From JAAZNV01 sp035358315 (GTDB lineage: Bacteria > Patescibacteriota > WWE3 > UBA101185 > UBA10185), in NCBI GenBank assembly GCA_035358315.1, contig DAOPPB010000005.1, positions 1 to 41,079 of the forward strand: a stretch of 41,079 nucleotides of DNA. Reading direction: 5' to 3'. This document shows, one piece after another, positions 1 through 8,260 of this stretch. The translations under genes and the position numbers were made by a program. A model generated the notes under the pieces. That model worked only from the letters and a program-made list of their open reading frames with translations. It was not told the origin of the DNA and ran no database searches. The stretch's first letter is position 1; each line of letters opens with the position of its first letter.

Positions 1-18
1 ATACCCAAATAAAACCCG

Positions 19-48
19 TAGACACAAACTTGATATATCCTGTACAAT
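19..48 (+). promoter_or_regulatory. uvrA promoter, near-leaderless
   Basis: A TAGACA box (19-24) is followed after 18 bases by TACAAT (43-48). The uvrA ATG lies only 10 bases beyond, so transcription should begin about 3-4 bases before the start codon. No Shine-Dalgarno is present. Inferred from sequence only. Confidence 0.5.
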
Positions 49-58
49 AATCTCCGTT

Positions 59-3043
59 ATGCACGATTCTATTTCACACATCTTAGTTCGGGGAGCCCGA
101 CAAAATAATCTTAAGAATATAGATTTGGATATTCCGAAAAACAAGATGGTTGTTTTTACAGGTGTTTCTGGTTCCGGAAAATCTTCTTTAGCTATGGACA
201 CAATATACGCCGAGGGGCAGAGAAGGTATGTTGAGAGTTTATCTGCGTACGCAAGGCAGTTTTTGGGTGTAATGGATAAACCCGATGTTGATAAGATTGA
301 GGGACTATCACCTGCTATAGCTATAGATCAAAAAACCGCGAGCAAAAATCCCCGTTCAACAGTAGGGACCGTAACTGAGATTTACGATTTTCTGAGGCTT
401 TTGTATGCTCGTGTAGGTCACCCCCATTGTCCGAACTGTGGAAGAGAAATAAAACGTCAGTCTCCGCAGGAAATAGTTGAAAGAATGTTTGACATAATTT
501 CCGGAGAACCCGATTTCAAAACCGAAAGAGGTGTCAGGTTTATAATTTTTTCTCCTGTAGTTAAGGACAGAAAAGGTGAATTTTCGTCTCTTTTTGAAAA
601 TTTGAAGAAGCAGGGGGTTGTAAGAGCCCGTGTTGATGGCAATATAAGAGATTTATCGGAAGATTTTAATCTTATAAAAACGAATAAACATACGGTTGAC
701 GCTTTAATTTCCCGTCATGTCATAAACGAAAAAAAATTAAAAAAAGAAGAAGATAGAAAAGATGTCGAGAGTCAGGTGTTTCAATCTGTGGAAACTGCTC
801 TAAGATTGAGTTCGGGGAATGTTTTATTAACCATAGTTAGGGACAAGTCCTTCGATTTCTCTCAGGATCCAAAAGAATTTGAAGACCATCTTTTCTCCGA
901 AAATTTTGCCTGTCCGGTGTGCAACATCTCTCTTGCCGAAATAGAACCCAGAACATTTTCTTTTAATGCCCCTCAGGGTGCCTGTCCTGCGTGCGATGGT
1001 ATAGGGACAAAGCTTAGAATTGACGAGGATCTTGTTGTTAATCCAAGATTATCAATTTCGGAAGGAGGTGTTCTTCCCTGGACAAGACTTTTTGAGCATA
1101 TAACTTGGACTTCCCGTGTAGTCAGATCCGTTGCTGATTATTATAAATTTTCTCTGGACACGCCTATAGGAGAGTTAAGTAAAGAGGCTAGACAGATCCT
1201 CTTTTATGGTGCGGGGGATAAAAAATTTAAAGTTTCTTATATCAGTAGGGACGGTCTAAAAAGAACTTTTAATGCCGGTTTTGAAGGTATTATTCCAAAC
1301 TTGACCAGAAGGTATAAAGAAACGGATTCCGATTATGTAAAGTGGGAAATAGAAAAATATATGATTAAGGAAAAGTGTCCCCTGTGTTTGGGGGCCAGAT
1401 TAAAAAAAGAATCATTGTCAGTGTCTATAGATGGGAAGAACATTAACGAGGTATGTAATCTCTCCGTTGTTGATGCTCAAAAATGGTTTGATTCCCTTCC
1501 GGGTAGACTCAGCTCCAGGGAAAATAACATAGCCGAAACTATATTGAAAGAAATAAACTATAGAATAAAGTTTTTAGTTGATGTCGGATTAGGTTATCTG
1601 ACTTTAGGGCGCGGTTCTTCCGAGTTGTCGGGAGGAGAAGCGCAGAGAATAAGATTGGCTTCGCAGATAGGTTCCGGGCTAAGCGGAGTTTTATATGTTT
1701 TAGATGAGCCTTCTTTAGGTCTTCACCAGATCGATCAGGAAAAGTTAATAAGGACTCTGCACCAACTTAGGGATTTGGGAAATACGGTTTTGGTAGTCGA
1801 GCACGATGCGGAAACTATGCTGGAGAGTGATTATATATTTGATTTTGGACCCGGTGCCGGAGAACATGGCGGAGAGGTAGTTTCTGAGGGAACCCCCGAT
1901 CAGATAAAAAAGGATAAGAAATCTTTAACCGGAAGATATCTTTCCGGAGATTTAGTGGTGGGCCAAAGTTTTAAGGAAAAAGCGCCTTCCGATTACTTGT
2001 TTGAGGGGAGTTCAAACGTGAAAGGGAAACAGAAATCGGAGGGAAAAAACCTTGTTTTAAAGGGAGCTTCGGGAAGAAATCTGAAAAAAGTGGATTTAAA
2101 AATTCCATTGGGAAAGTTTATATGTGTCACCGGTGTTTCCGGCTCGGGAAAATCTACTTTAATAATGGATACTCTTTATGCCGGTTTGAGACAAAAGTTC
2201 GGATTAAAGTTGGAAGAAAGACCTGAGCCTTTTGAAAGTATTGAAGGGGTAGAAAATATCTCAAATGTCATTGCCATAGACCAAAGTCCGATAGGTAGAA
2301 CTCCTAAATCAAATCCTGCAACTTATACAAAGGTTTTTGATCACATAAGGGATCTTTTTTCACAAACTCAGGAAGCAAAAATAAGAGGTTACGGCCCGGG
2401 AAGGTTTAGTTTTAATGTTAAGGGTGGTAGATGTGAAGCGTGCGGAGGCGAGGGACAGATAAAAATTGAAATGCAGTTTATGCCCGACGTTTATGTCAAA
2501 TGTGATGTCTGCAAAGGTAAGAGATATAATTCGGAAGCTTTGGAAATAGAGTATAAAGGAAAAAATATCGCTGATGTTTTGGATATGACTGTTGAAGAGG
2601 CCTTAAAGTTTTTTGAAAATATTCCTCAGATAAGAAGAAAATTGGAAACTCTGTACGACGTGGGTTTGGGATATATAAGATTGGGTCAACCGGCTCCTAC
2701 ATTATCCGGGGGAGAGGCTCAAAGGGTAAAACTGGCATTGGAGTTATCAAAGAAGTTTACGGGCAACACACTTTACATTTTGGATGAGCCTACTACGGGA
2801 CTTCATTTCGCGGATCTTGAAAATCTAATAGCTATTTGTAAACGTCTTACAGCGAAAGGAAACACGGTTTTGATGATAGAGCATAATCTTGATGTTGTCA
2901 GAAACTGTGATTGGGTTATTGATCTTGGCCCCGAAGGCGGGGATGCAGGAGGGGAGGTATTGTTTGAGGGTACTGTGAGTGATTTAAAGAAATCTAAGAA
3001 ATCATATACCGCCCGGGTATTACAGCTTCTACTTCCCTCTTAG
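59..3043 (+). CDS. uvrA: Excinuclease ABC subunit A
   Basis: This is UvrA, the damage-recognition ATPase of nucleotide excision repair, which loads UvrB on damaged DNA in the cytoplasm. The 994-residue protein shows both ABC halves. Walker A motifs are GVSGSGKSS near residue 35 and GVSGSGKST near 695. The two signature motifs are SELSGGEAQRIRLASQIG near 520 and TLSGGEAQRVKLALELS near 880. Zinc-module cysteines appear as CPNCGRE (about 123), CPVC with CPAC near 285-310, and the conserved GGRCEACGGEGQ later on. Length is slightly above the usual 940. uvrC lies about 1.8 kb downstream, but uvrB is not in the window. The ATG at 59 is supported by the conserved N-terminus and the promoter just upstream. 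Confidence 0.97.
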   Translation: MHDSISHILVRGARQNNLKNIDLDIPKNKMVVFTGVSGSGKSSLAMDTIYAEGQRRYVESLSAYARQFLGVMDKPDVDKIEGLSPAIAIDQKTASKNPRSTVGTVTEIYDFLRLLYARVGHPHCPNCGREIKRQSPQEIVERMFDIISGEPDFKTERGVRFIIFSPVVKDRKGEFSSLFENLKKQGVVRARVDGNIRDLSEDFNLIKTNKHTVDALISRHVINEKKLKKEEDRKDVESQVFQSVETALRLSSGNVLLTIVRDKSFDFSQDPKEFEDHLFSENFACPVCNISLAEIEPRTFSFNAPQGACPACDGIGTKLRIDEDLVVNPRLSISEGGVLPWTRLFEHITWTSRVVRSVADYYKFSLDTPIGELSKEARQILFYGAGDKKFKVSYISRDGLKRTFNAGFEGIIPNLTRRYKETDSDYVKWEIEKYMIKEKCPLCLGARLKKESLSVSIDGKNINEVCNLSVVDAQKWFDSLPGRLSSRENNIAETILKEINYRIKFLVDVGLGYLTLGRGSSELSGGEAQRIRLASQIGSGLSGVLYVLDEPSLGLHQIDQEKLIRTLHQLRDLGNTVLVVEHDAETMLESDYIFDFGPGAGEHGGEVVSEGTPDQIKKDKKSLTGRYLSGDLVVGQSFKEKAPSDYLFEGSSNVKGKQKSEGKNLVLKGASGRNLKKVDLKIPLGKFICVTGVSGSGKSTLIMDTLYAGLRQKFGLKLEERPEPFESIEGVENISNVIAIDQSPIGRTPKSNPATYTKVFDHIRDLFSQTQEAKIRGYGPGRFSFNVKGGRCEACGGEGQIKIEMQFMPDVYVKCDVCKGKRYNSEALEIEYKGKNIADVLDMTVEEALKFFENIPQIRRKLETLYDVGLGYIRLGQPAPTLSGGEAQRVKLALELSKKFTGNTLYILDEPTTGLHFADLENLIAICKRLTAKGNTVLMIEHNLDVVRNCDWVIDLGPEGGDAGGEVLFEGTVSDLKKSKKSYTARVLQLLLPS

Positions 3044-3094
3044 TTTGCGTCCGATTTTTATATTTTGAAAAATCTCCTTCTTTGTTGCCGGATT

Positions 3095-4831
3095 TTACAA
3101 CTGGTTTATGGGGAGGGAAAACTTATTTCCGTTTATATCCAAAAATTCGAATTTTTCGGAATCTTTTTTGATGAATGTGTATGTTGAGCTTCTTATAGGC
3201 AAGGCTTTTCCGTTGATTTCATAAACCGAGACATTTCCGGTGTTTTCTACCTTTATTTTTTTAAATCCCTTTAAACTCCTAAACAGGTTGAAATTGAAAA
3301 CCTTCTTTACTTCTATATTTGGTATAAAATCTTCGTCGGAACTGGTTTGAGACAGTGCTGTTTCTATCAGTTTTTCATTACCGTTAAATCTGTATGTCCC
3401 GGCGGAGAATGGATGTTCTGAATTCAGGCCTTTTACCACAAAAGACAAATGATTCGTATCATTTTTGTAAAAATAATCTATTCCCGATGTTTCTCCCCAC
3501 GTTGGGTCAACCTGCACCCACCCATAATTCGGGTCATAAAATTCCGCCCATGAGTGAAGATAATCCCCGCCGTTAAGGTTTATTGATATTGGTTTATTCT
3601 CTCCTTCAGACGCAAAAGCATATCCATTTACTTCTCGTGCCGGTATTCCTATGGCTCTTGATATGGCTATAAAAAGATCTGAAAATTCCATGCATGTGCT
3701 GTTTTCTTTTTGTACAATTGCTTCTTTTGCTCCTTTTCTTTCCACCATACCCTTGTTTTGAGCTTCATAATCATAACTTAAATTTTGAATTACAAACTCG
3801 TAAACTCTTTCGGCGTTTTGAACTACATTTAGATTTTCATCCTTTAACTCCTGAGCAATTTGTTGAATGTATTTGGATTTTGTCTCCCAGTATTTTTGTT
3901 CTTTTGTGTAAATTTTTTTCAGATTATCAGGTATTTTTTCAAAACCACCTCCCAGGTTTGGGTCTATCTGTCTTCCATATAATCGTGCTGTTCCTATAAT
4001 TTCAATCTCCAGTTTATTTTTCGGTTTTAGAAAGTAATAAGCAATTACATTGCCGTCTTTATCTGTTTTTGTTTTCTCCGGACTTGGACTTATCTTTTTG
4101 TAACTCATGCTTTGATAATTTTTTATATCCGGAGGAAAAGCTACTTTCTTAATGGCCGGAAGAAATGAATCATTTTTTATCTGGTATCTTATTTTGAAAT
4201 TAACAGGTTGATATTCCCCGAATGCCGCACTTATTCCGGAAGACTGAATATTTTCCTTTGTGAAATAGAAAGCGATTTTTCCGTCTTCCTCTTTTTGCAA
4301 TTTGGGAGCAGGGGAGATATATACTTTGCTGCCAAAGGACTGGGGAACGGATATTTTTATGTTGTATCCCGAGGCTTTCTCCGGTGCCTGAATTTTCGGT
4401 ATATAAATATTCCAGATTTTTCCGGATTTAACAGCTATACTCTTGGTTTTGTAATTTAGAATTATGGTATTTTGTCTCCCTTCCCCAATGGCGTAATCCT
4501 TGATAGTTGCTGATATCACCGTCTCTCCGTTTTTTTCTTCTACCTTGGGATTTGTATCTTTTTCATTTGTTTTTGCGGAAACATCATATATTTTTAGTTG
4601 TTTGGCGGAAAAGGTATATATGGTTGGAATTACATCGTTCTGGAGATTTGTGATAATTGCTTTGTGAATTACATCCGTTTCTCCGTTTTCGTTAATGTCA
4701 TATTCTAAAATGTAGTCGATTGAAAACTGATCGCCTTGCGCAAGGGATTTTCCGCAGGAAAGAAATATTGTGCAAATAATAATTATAGCTTTTAATATGA
4801 ATTTTTTACTTTTCATCGGAAAATATTTCAT
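3095..4831 (-). CDS. Secreted transglutaminase-like (cysteine protease fold) protein
   Basis: This 578-residue protein has a hydrophobic N-terminal export segment (about 10-30), a long beta-rich region of roughly 300 residues, and a transglutaminase core domain. The catalytic triad can be read: Cys380 in NSTCMEFSDLF, His426 in LHSWAEFYDP and Asp442 in VQVDPTWGE. A further 130-residue beta-rich tail follows. Such domains act as proteases, peptidases or amide-forming enzymes outside the cell, but the substrate cannot be told from sequence. A cysteine near residue 26 (FLSC) is not a convincing lipobox. A second methionine at residue 6 could also be the start. The gene is divergent from uvrC with only 23 bp between start codons, so the promoters must overlap. 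Confidence 0.8.
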   Translation of the reverse strand: MKYFPMKSKKFILKAIIIICTIFLSCGKSLAQGDQFSIDYILEYDINENGETDVIHKAIITNLQNDVIPTIYTFSAKQLKIYDVSAKTNEKDTNPKVEEKNGETVISATIKDYAIGEGRQNTIILNYKTKSIAVKSGKIWNIYIPKIQAPEKASGYNIKISVPQSFGSKVYISPAPKLQKEEDGKIAFYFTKENIQSSGISAAFGEYQPVNFKIRYQIKNDSFLPAIKKVAFPPDIKNYQSMSYKKISPSPEKTKTDKDGNVIAYYFLKPKNKLEIEIIGTARLYGRQIDPNLGGGFEKIPDNLKKIYTKEQKYWETKSKYIQQIAQELKDENLNVVQNAERVYEFVIQNLSYDYEAQNKGMVERKGAKEAIVQKENSTCMEFSDLFIAISRAIGIPAREVNGYAFASEGENKPISINLNGGDYLHSWAEFYDPNYGWVQVDPTWGETSGIDYFYKNDTNHLSFVVKGLNSEHPFSAGTYRFNGNEKLIETALSQTSSDEDFIPNIEVKKVFNFNLFRSLKGFKKIKVENTGNVSVYEINGKALPIRSSTYTFIKKDSEKFEFLDINGNKFSLPINQL

Positions 4832-4839
4832 CTTTCAAA

Positions 4840-4848
4840 TGCTACAAT
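4840..4848 (+). promoter_or_regulatory. uvrC extended -10 promoter, leaderless
   Basis: TGc-TACAAT, an extended -10 element, ends 6 bases before the GTG start of uvrC. The start codon would coincide with +1. No convincing -35 box and no Shine-Dalgarno are seen. Confidence 0.5.
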
Positions 4849-4854
4849 AAGTGT

Positions 4855-6216
4855 GTGAAAACCTCAAATTTAAGAGAAAAAGTGGATAATCTGCCTCAGT
4901 CCCCCGGTTCCTACATTTTTAAAGATTCCTCCGGAAAGGTTATATACGTAGGAAAGGCCAAAAATCTTAGAAATCGTGTGAAGTCATATTTTTCATTCGG
5001 GATTCCAAAGGATTTTAAAACCTCTGAGCTTGTCAGAAGGATTAACGACCTTGAATTTATAAAAGTAGATTCTGAGTTTGAAGCGATATTATTAGAAGCG
5101 GAATTGATAAAAAAATACAGGCCGAAATATAATATTGTTCTTAAGGATGATAAGTCAAAGATTTATATTGTGATAAGAAACGAGATATTGAAAATTTCGG
5201 AAAAAAATTACCGAATTCCTAAAGTTATAGCTCTGAGAAAACCGGGAATTACGGGCAGAGATATCGTTTTCGGTCCTTATCCTAATTATGTTGTTGTAAG
5301 AAATATTCTTGCTACCTCGAGAAAAATATTTCCTTTTCGGGATTGCAGTACGTCTAAATTTTCAAAATATATGAGAATAAAATCTCCATGTCTTTACGGA
5401 CACATTGGTTTATGCACAGCTCCATGCGTGAATTATAACCCCGCGGCTCTACTCGAATACAGGAAAAATATATCGGGTTTGAAAAAATTGCTGTCAGGTA
5501 GAATTACAAAACTTACATCGGGTATTAAAAAAGAAATGGAGGAGGATTCCCGTAATGAGAAATTTGAAAATGCCGCCTACAAAAGAGACCTGCTTGAGAA
5601 ATTTTATTATGTTCAGCGAACTTTCAGGGAAGCTGAAGAATATATGAATAATCCTTATCTTATCGACGATATTGGAAAAAAATCTATCGAAGATGTGAAA
5701 AGTATGCTTCCTTTTTTGAAAAAAATCCCTGCAAGGATGGAGTGTTACGATATTTCTAATATTTCGGGAAAAGAAGCTGTCGGTTCTATGGTAGTTGCTA
5801 TTAACGGAAAAATTGATAAGGGAGAGTACAGAAAATTTAGAATAGAATTTAAACAAAAGCCCGATGATTTTGCAATGATTTATGAGGTTTTATATAGAAG
5901 GTTGAAAAGAGAGACGAAAAAGGACGAAAAAAAAAGCTGGGGTATGCCTGATCTGGTGATTGTAGATGGAGGGAAACCTCAGGTTACGGCCGGCGAGAGT
6001 GCTGTGAAAGATTTAGATTTAACAATCCCTGTTATCGGTTTGGCAAAAAAATATGAAACTATAGTTTATATGGAAGACGGAGTGTTTAAGGAGAAAAATT
6101 TTCCTAAAAATAGTTTAGGGATGAGATTAATAATAAATTTAAGAAATGAGGCTCACAGATTTGCTCAAAGCTATCACCATCTTCTTAGGGAGAAGTCTTT
6201 GCATGGGAAGTTATAG
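4855..6216 (+). CDS. uvrC: Excinuclease ABC subunit C, short form
   Basis: UvrC makes both incisions around a lesion marked by UvrA and UvrB. The N-terminal GIY-YIG nuclease is clear (GSYIFKDSSGKVIYVGKAKNL, residues about 18-38). A UVR-type UvrB-binding helix pair lies near residues 222-250. The RNase H-like C-terminal nuclease follows, with MECYDIS, PDLVIVDGGKPQ and the terminal LRNEAHRFAQSYHH. The protein stops at 453 residues right after that domain, whereas most UvrC proteins are near 600 and end in tandem helix-hairpin-helix motifs. Those DNA-binding motifs are absent here. The start is a GTG fixed by the -10 element 6 bases upstream and by alignment of the GIY-YIG domain. Confidence 0.95.
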   Translation: MKTSNLREKVDNLPQSPGSYIFKDSSGKVIYVGKAKNLRNRVKSYFSFGIPKDFKTSELVRRINDLEFIKVDSEFEAILLEAELIKKYRPKYNIVLKDDKSKIYIVIRNEILKISEKNYRIPKVIALRKPGITGRDIVFGPYPNYVVVRNILATSRKIFPFRDCSTSKFSKYMRIKSPCLYGHIGLCTAPCVNYNPAALLEYRKNISGLKKLLSGRITKLTSGIKKEMEEDSRNEKFENAAYKRDLLEKFYYVQRTFREAEEYMNNPYLIDDIGKKSIEDVKSMLPFLKKIPARMECYDISNISGKEAVGSMVVAINGKIDKGEYRKFRIEFKQKPDDFAMIYEVLYRRLKRETKKDEKKSWGMPDLVIVDGGKPQVTAGESAVKDLDLTIPVIGLAKKYETIVYMEDGVFKEKNFPKNSLGMRLIINLRNEAHRFAQSYHHLLREKSLHGKL

Positions 6217-6269
6217 ATAAATTAACTGATTTGCGGGGCATTATTATAATTATTATAAAAGGAGCTAAT

Positions 6270-6299
6270 TTGTAAGTATTGGGCTATTGGCTTTATAAT
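6270..6299 (+). promoter_or_regulatory. Promoter for the 6309 gene and envelope/division cluster
   Basis: TTGTAA (6270-6275), an 18-base spacer and a perfect TATAAT (6294-6299) end 9 bases before the ATG at 6309. This is the best-formed leaderless-type promoter in the window and may drive the long downstream run through ftsQ or beyond. Confidence 0.6.
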
Positions 6300-6308
6300 C
6301 TGTAGAGA

Positions 6309-6713
6309 ATGAAAAAAATAATAAGGACATTTTTATATACTGCTATAGCTCTTCGTTCGGCTCAGTTGGCCATAGGTTCTTTATCTTATTCTGCAAGTCA
6401 CAGCGCTCTGCTTTTGATAATAGCGGTTTCTTTGCTTTATTTCTTTCTTAAGCCGATAATATCTGTAATCTCTCTTCCGACTAAAGGGAGCGTCTTTTTT
6501 CTTATTTCTTTTTTATCTACTGCAATAGTTTTTTACGCATTAATGAGTGTAATTCCGGATTTAAAGTTTAACGCTTCCACTTTGAGGAGTTTGAATATTT
6601 TCGGTTACATGTTACCATCTAAGAACTTGGATGCACTTTGGTCCATGGTTTTTTCAGCTCTTGTAACAAGCGCCGTTTATTTATTTTTGGAAAGTTTGTG
6701 TTGTAAAAAATAG
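6309..6713 (+). CDS. Small four-helix membrane protein, PF04020-like
   Basis: This 134-residue protein is almost wholly hydrophobic with about four membrane segments (roughly 5-25, 33-55, 63-85 and 108-128). The layout, including LKPIISVISLPTKG after the second helix, resembles the small membrane family sometimes labelled phage-holin family 4. That likeness is from memory of the family pattern and is tentative. The gene is followed with a single base of spacing by secG, so the two are almost certainly co-transcribed. Function is unknown. Confidence 0.65.
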   Translation: MKKIIRTFLYTAIALRSAQLAIGSLSYSASHSALLLIIAVSLLYFFLKPIISVISLPTKGSVFFLISFLSTAIVFYALMSVIPDLKFNASTLRSLNIFGYMLPSKNLDALWSMVFSALVTSAVYLFLESLCCKK

Positions 6714-6714
6714 T

Positions 6715-6933
6715 ATGCTGGGATTTGCAAAAATCTTTCAAATAATTATCTGTCTACTTTTGACGGTATTGGTGTTGATTCAATCAAAATCCTCCGGTTT
6801 GTCGTCAAGTCTTAAAAGCTCCTTTAATATGTATAGATCTTTAAGAGGATTTGAGAAAGTTATATTCGTTTTGACTATAGTTTTGGGCTCTTTATTGGTA
6901 ATTAATTCTTTGCTTATAGTATTTTTGAGCTAG
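6715..6933 (+). CDS. secG: Preprotein translocase subunit SecG
   Basis: This 72-residue protein has two membrane helices (about 5-22 and 47-69). Between them is the SecG signature: LVLIQSKSSGLSSSLKSS, corresponding to the usual VLxQxgKGgGl...f stretch. SecG is the accessory subunit of the SecYEG channel. Length is typical. It is sandwiched with 1-base gaps between the small membrane protein and the MurA-like gene. No Shine-Dalgarno is obvious, so translation is probably coupled to the upstream gene. Confidence 0.88.
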   Translation: MLGFAKIFQIIICLLLTVLVLIQSKSSGLSSSLKSSFNMYRSLRGFEKVIFVLTIVLGSLLVINSLLIVFLS

Positions 6934-6934
6934 T

Positions 6935-8260
6935 ATGTCCGTTTTTATTGAAGGCGGAATTCCTATAATGGGAACGGTTTCTGTTTCCGGCTCAGCAAAC
7001 TCGGCTTCAAAACTTATTATTGCGTCCATGTTTTCAAACGAGGATGTAGTTCTTAGTAATGTTCCAAGGGTTCAATCTATTGAAGATGATATAGAAATTA
7101 TTGAAAGTATAGGAGGTACTGCCGAATGGTTAGGCAGTAACACACTTTCTTTGAACGGCTCCCAGATAAATACTTACGAAATACCTTCCGAGGTAGGAAG
7201 AAAATACAGAACCTGTGCTTTGCTTGCTGGTCCCCTGCTATTTAGATTCGGAAAAGCGGTAATTCCAAAATATCAGCCTATAGATGGGATACAACGGCCG
7301 ATAAATAGATTTATAGATACATGGAAAACATTGGGTCTGAATGTTTCTGAGGATGAAAAGAATATTTTGCTTTCCAACGATGGTTCTGCGGGAGGAGCTA
7401 ATATTAATTTTAAAACTTCAAGTCATACTGCCACAGATAATGCTATTTTATCGTCAGTTTTTTTAACCGGTGAGACCGATATATCCAATTCTTCTCAGGA
7501 TTATGAGGTTGATGATTTGGTAAATTTTCTGAATTCTATGGGAGCGAACATCAATAAGCCTGAGGCGGGAAAAATAAGTATTGAAGGAAAAGGTATTTTT
7601 AAAGGTACATCTTTTGAGGTTTGCTCGGACAAGCTGGAGATAGCTGCCTTTTCAACTTTGGCTGTTGTTACTAAAGGAAATATATCTATAAAAAACGTAA
7701 AACGGGATTTGGTGCTTCAATTTGTTAATTTTCTTAATAAAATTGGTGCAAGATTCGAATTTTCCGAAAATGAACTTAGAGTTTGGCGCCACGAGGAAAG
7801 TTTGATTCCCCAGAAATTGGAAATTTCCCCTTCTCCCGGTTTTATTACCGATTGGCAGCCCCTTGCAGTTTTGATACTAACTCAGGCAGATGGTGAGAGC
7901 ATTGTTCATGATACCGTCTATGTTGATAGATTCGGATACTGTATGGATCTTAATAGAATGGGGGCCAAAATTGATATTGTAAAGCCCTCTGAGGTGGGAC
8001 TTATCCCTATAGTAAGTGACGACTCTTATGATATGGAAAAGGAGGGGGAGCCTGCTACTGTGGCTAAAATATTCGGTCCGACAAAATTAAAAGGAGAAAG
8101 ACTGGCAATAGAGAATTTTAATTACGGTTCTGTTTTGGTTTTAGCGGCTCTTTGTGCGGAGGGAAAAAGTGAGATAATTGGTATAGAGATTCTGAGTAAA
8201 TATTTTGAGGACTTTGTCCTAAAGCTTAAATTATTGGGAGCTAAAATATGGGAACAGTAG
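6935..8260 (+). CDS. murA: MurA-like enolpyruvyl transferase with altered active site
   Basis: The fold and length (441 residues) are those of UDP-GlcNAc 1-carboxyvinyltransferase, which commits UDP-GlcNAc to peptidoglycan. Family landmarks kept include GPLLFRFG (about 99-106), R121 in QRP, the TDWQ aspartate near 305 and VDRFGY (the family R331 region). Several key residues are changed. The SGAKN loop reads SGSAN, putting Ala21 where catalytic Lys22 normally sits. The loop of catalytic Cys115 reads PIDGIQRP, with Ile116-Asp117. The LRA motif holding Arg397 reads FNY. An Asp at the Cys position is known from fosfomycin-insensitive MurA, but loss of the Lys and Arg is not ordinary. The gene overlaps mraY by 13 bases. 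It is either a divergent MurA or a paralogue with another job. Confidence 0.8.
   Translation: MSVFIEGGIPIMGTVSVSGSANSASKLIIASMFSNEDVVLSNVPRVQSIEDDIEIIESIGGTAEWLGSNTLSLNGSQINTYEIPSEVGRKYRTCALLAGPLLFRFGKAVIPKYQPIDGIQRPINRFIDTWKTLGLNVSEDEKNILLSNDGSAGGANINFKTSSHTATDNAILSSVFLTGETDISNSSQDYEVDDLVNFLNSMGANINKPEAGKISIEGKGIFKGTSFEVCSDKLEIAAFSTLAVVTKGNISIKNVKRDLVLQFVNFLNKIGARFEFSENELRVWRHEESLIPQKLEISPSPGFITDWQPLAVLILTQADGESIVHDTVYVDRFGYCMDLNRMGAKIDIVKPSEVGLIPIVSDDSYDMEKEGEPATVAKIFGPTKLKGERLAIENFNYGSVLVLAALCAEGKSEIIGIEILSKYFEDFVLKLKLLGAKIWEQ

Noticed and set aside
4740..4770. Lipoprotein signal in the transglutaminase-like protein
   Set aside because: The residues before the Cys (FLSC) do not fit the L-A/S-G/A-C lipobox well.
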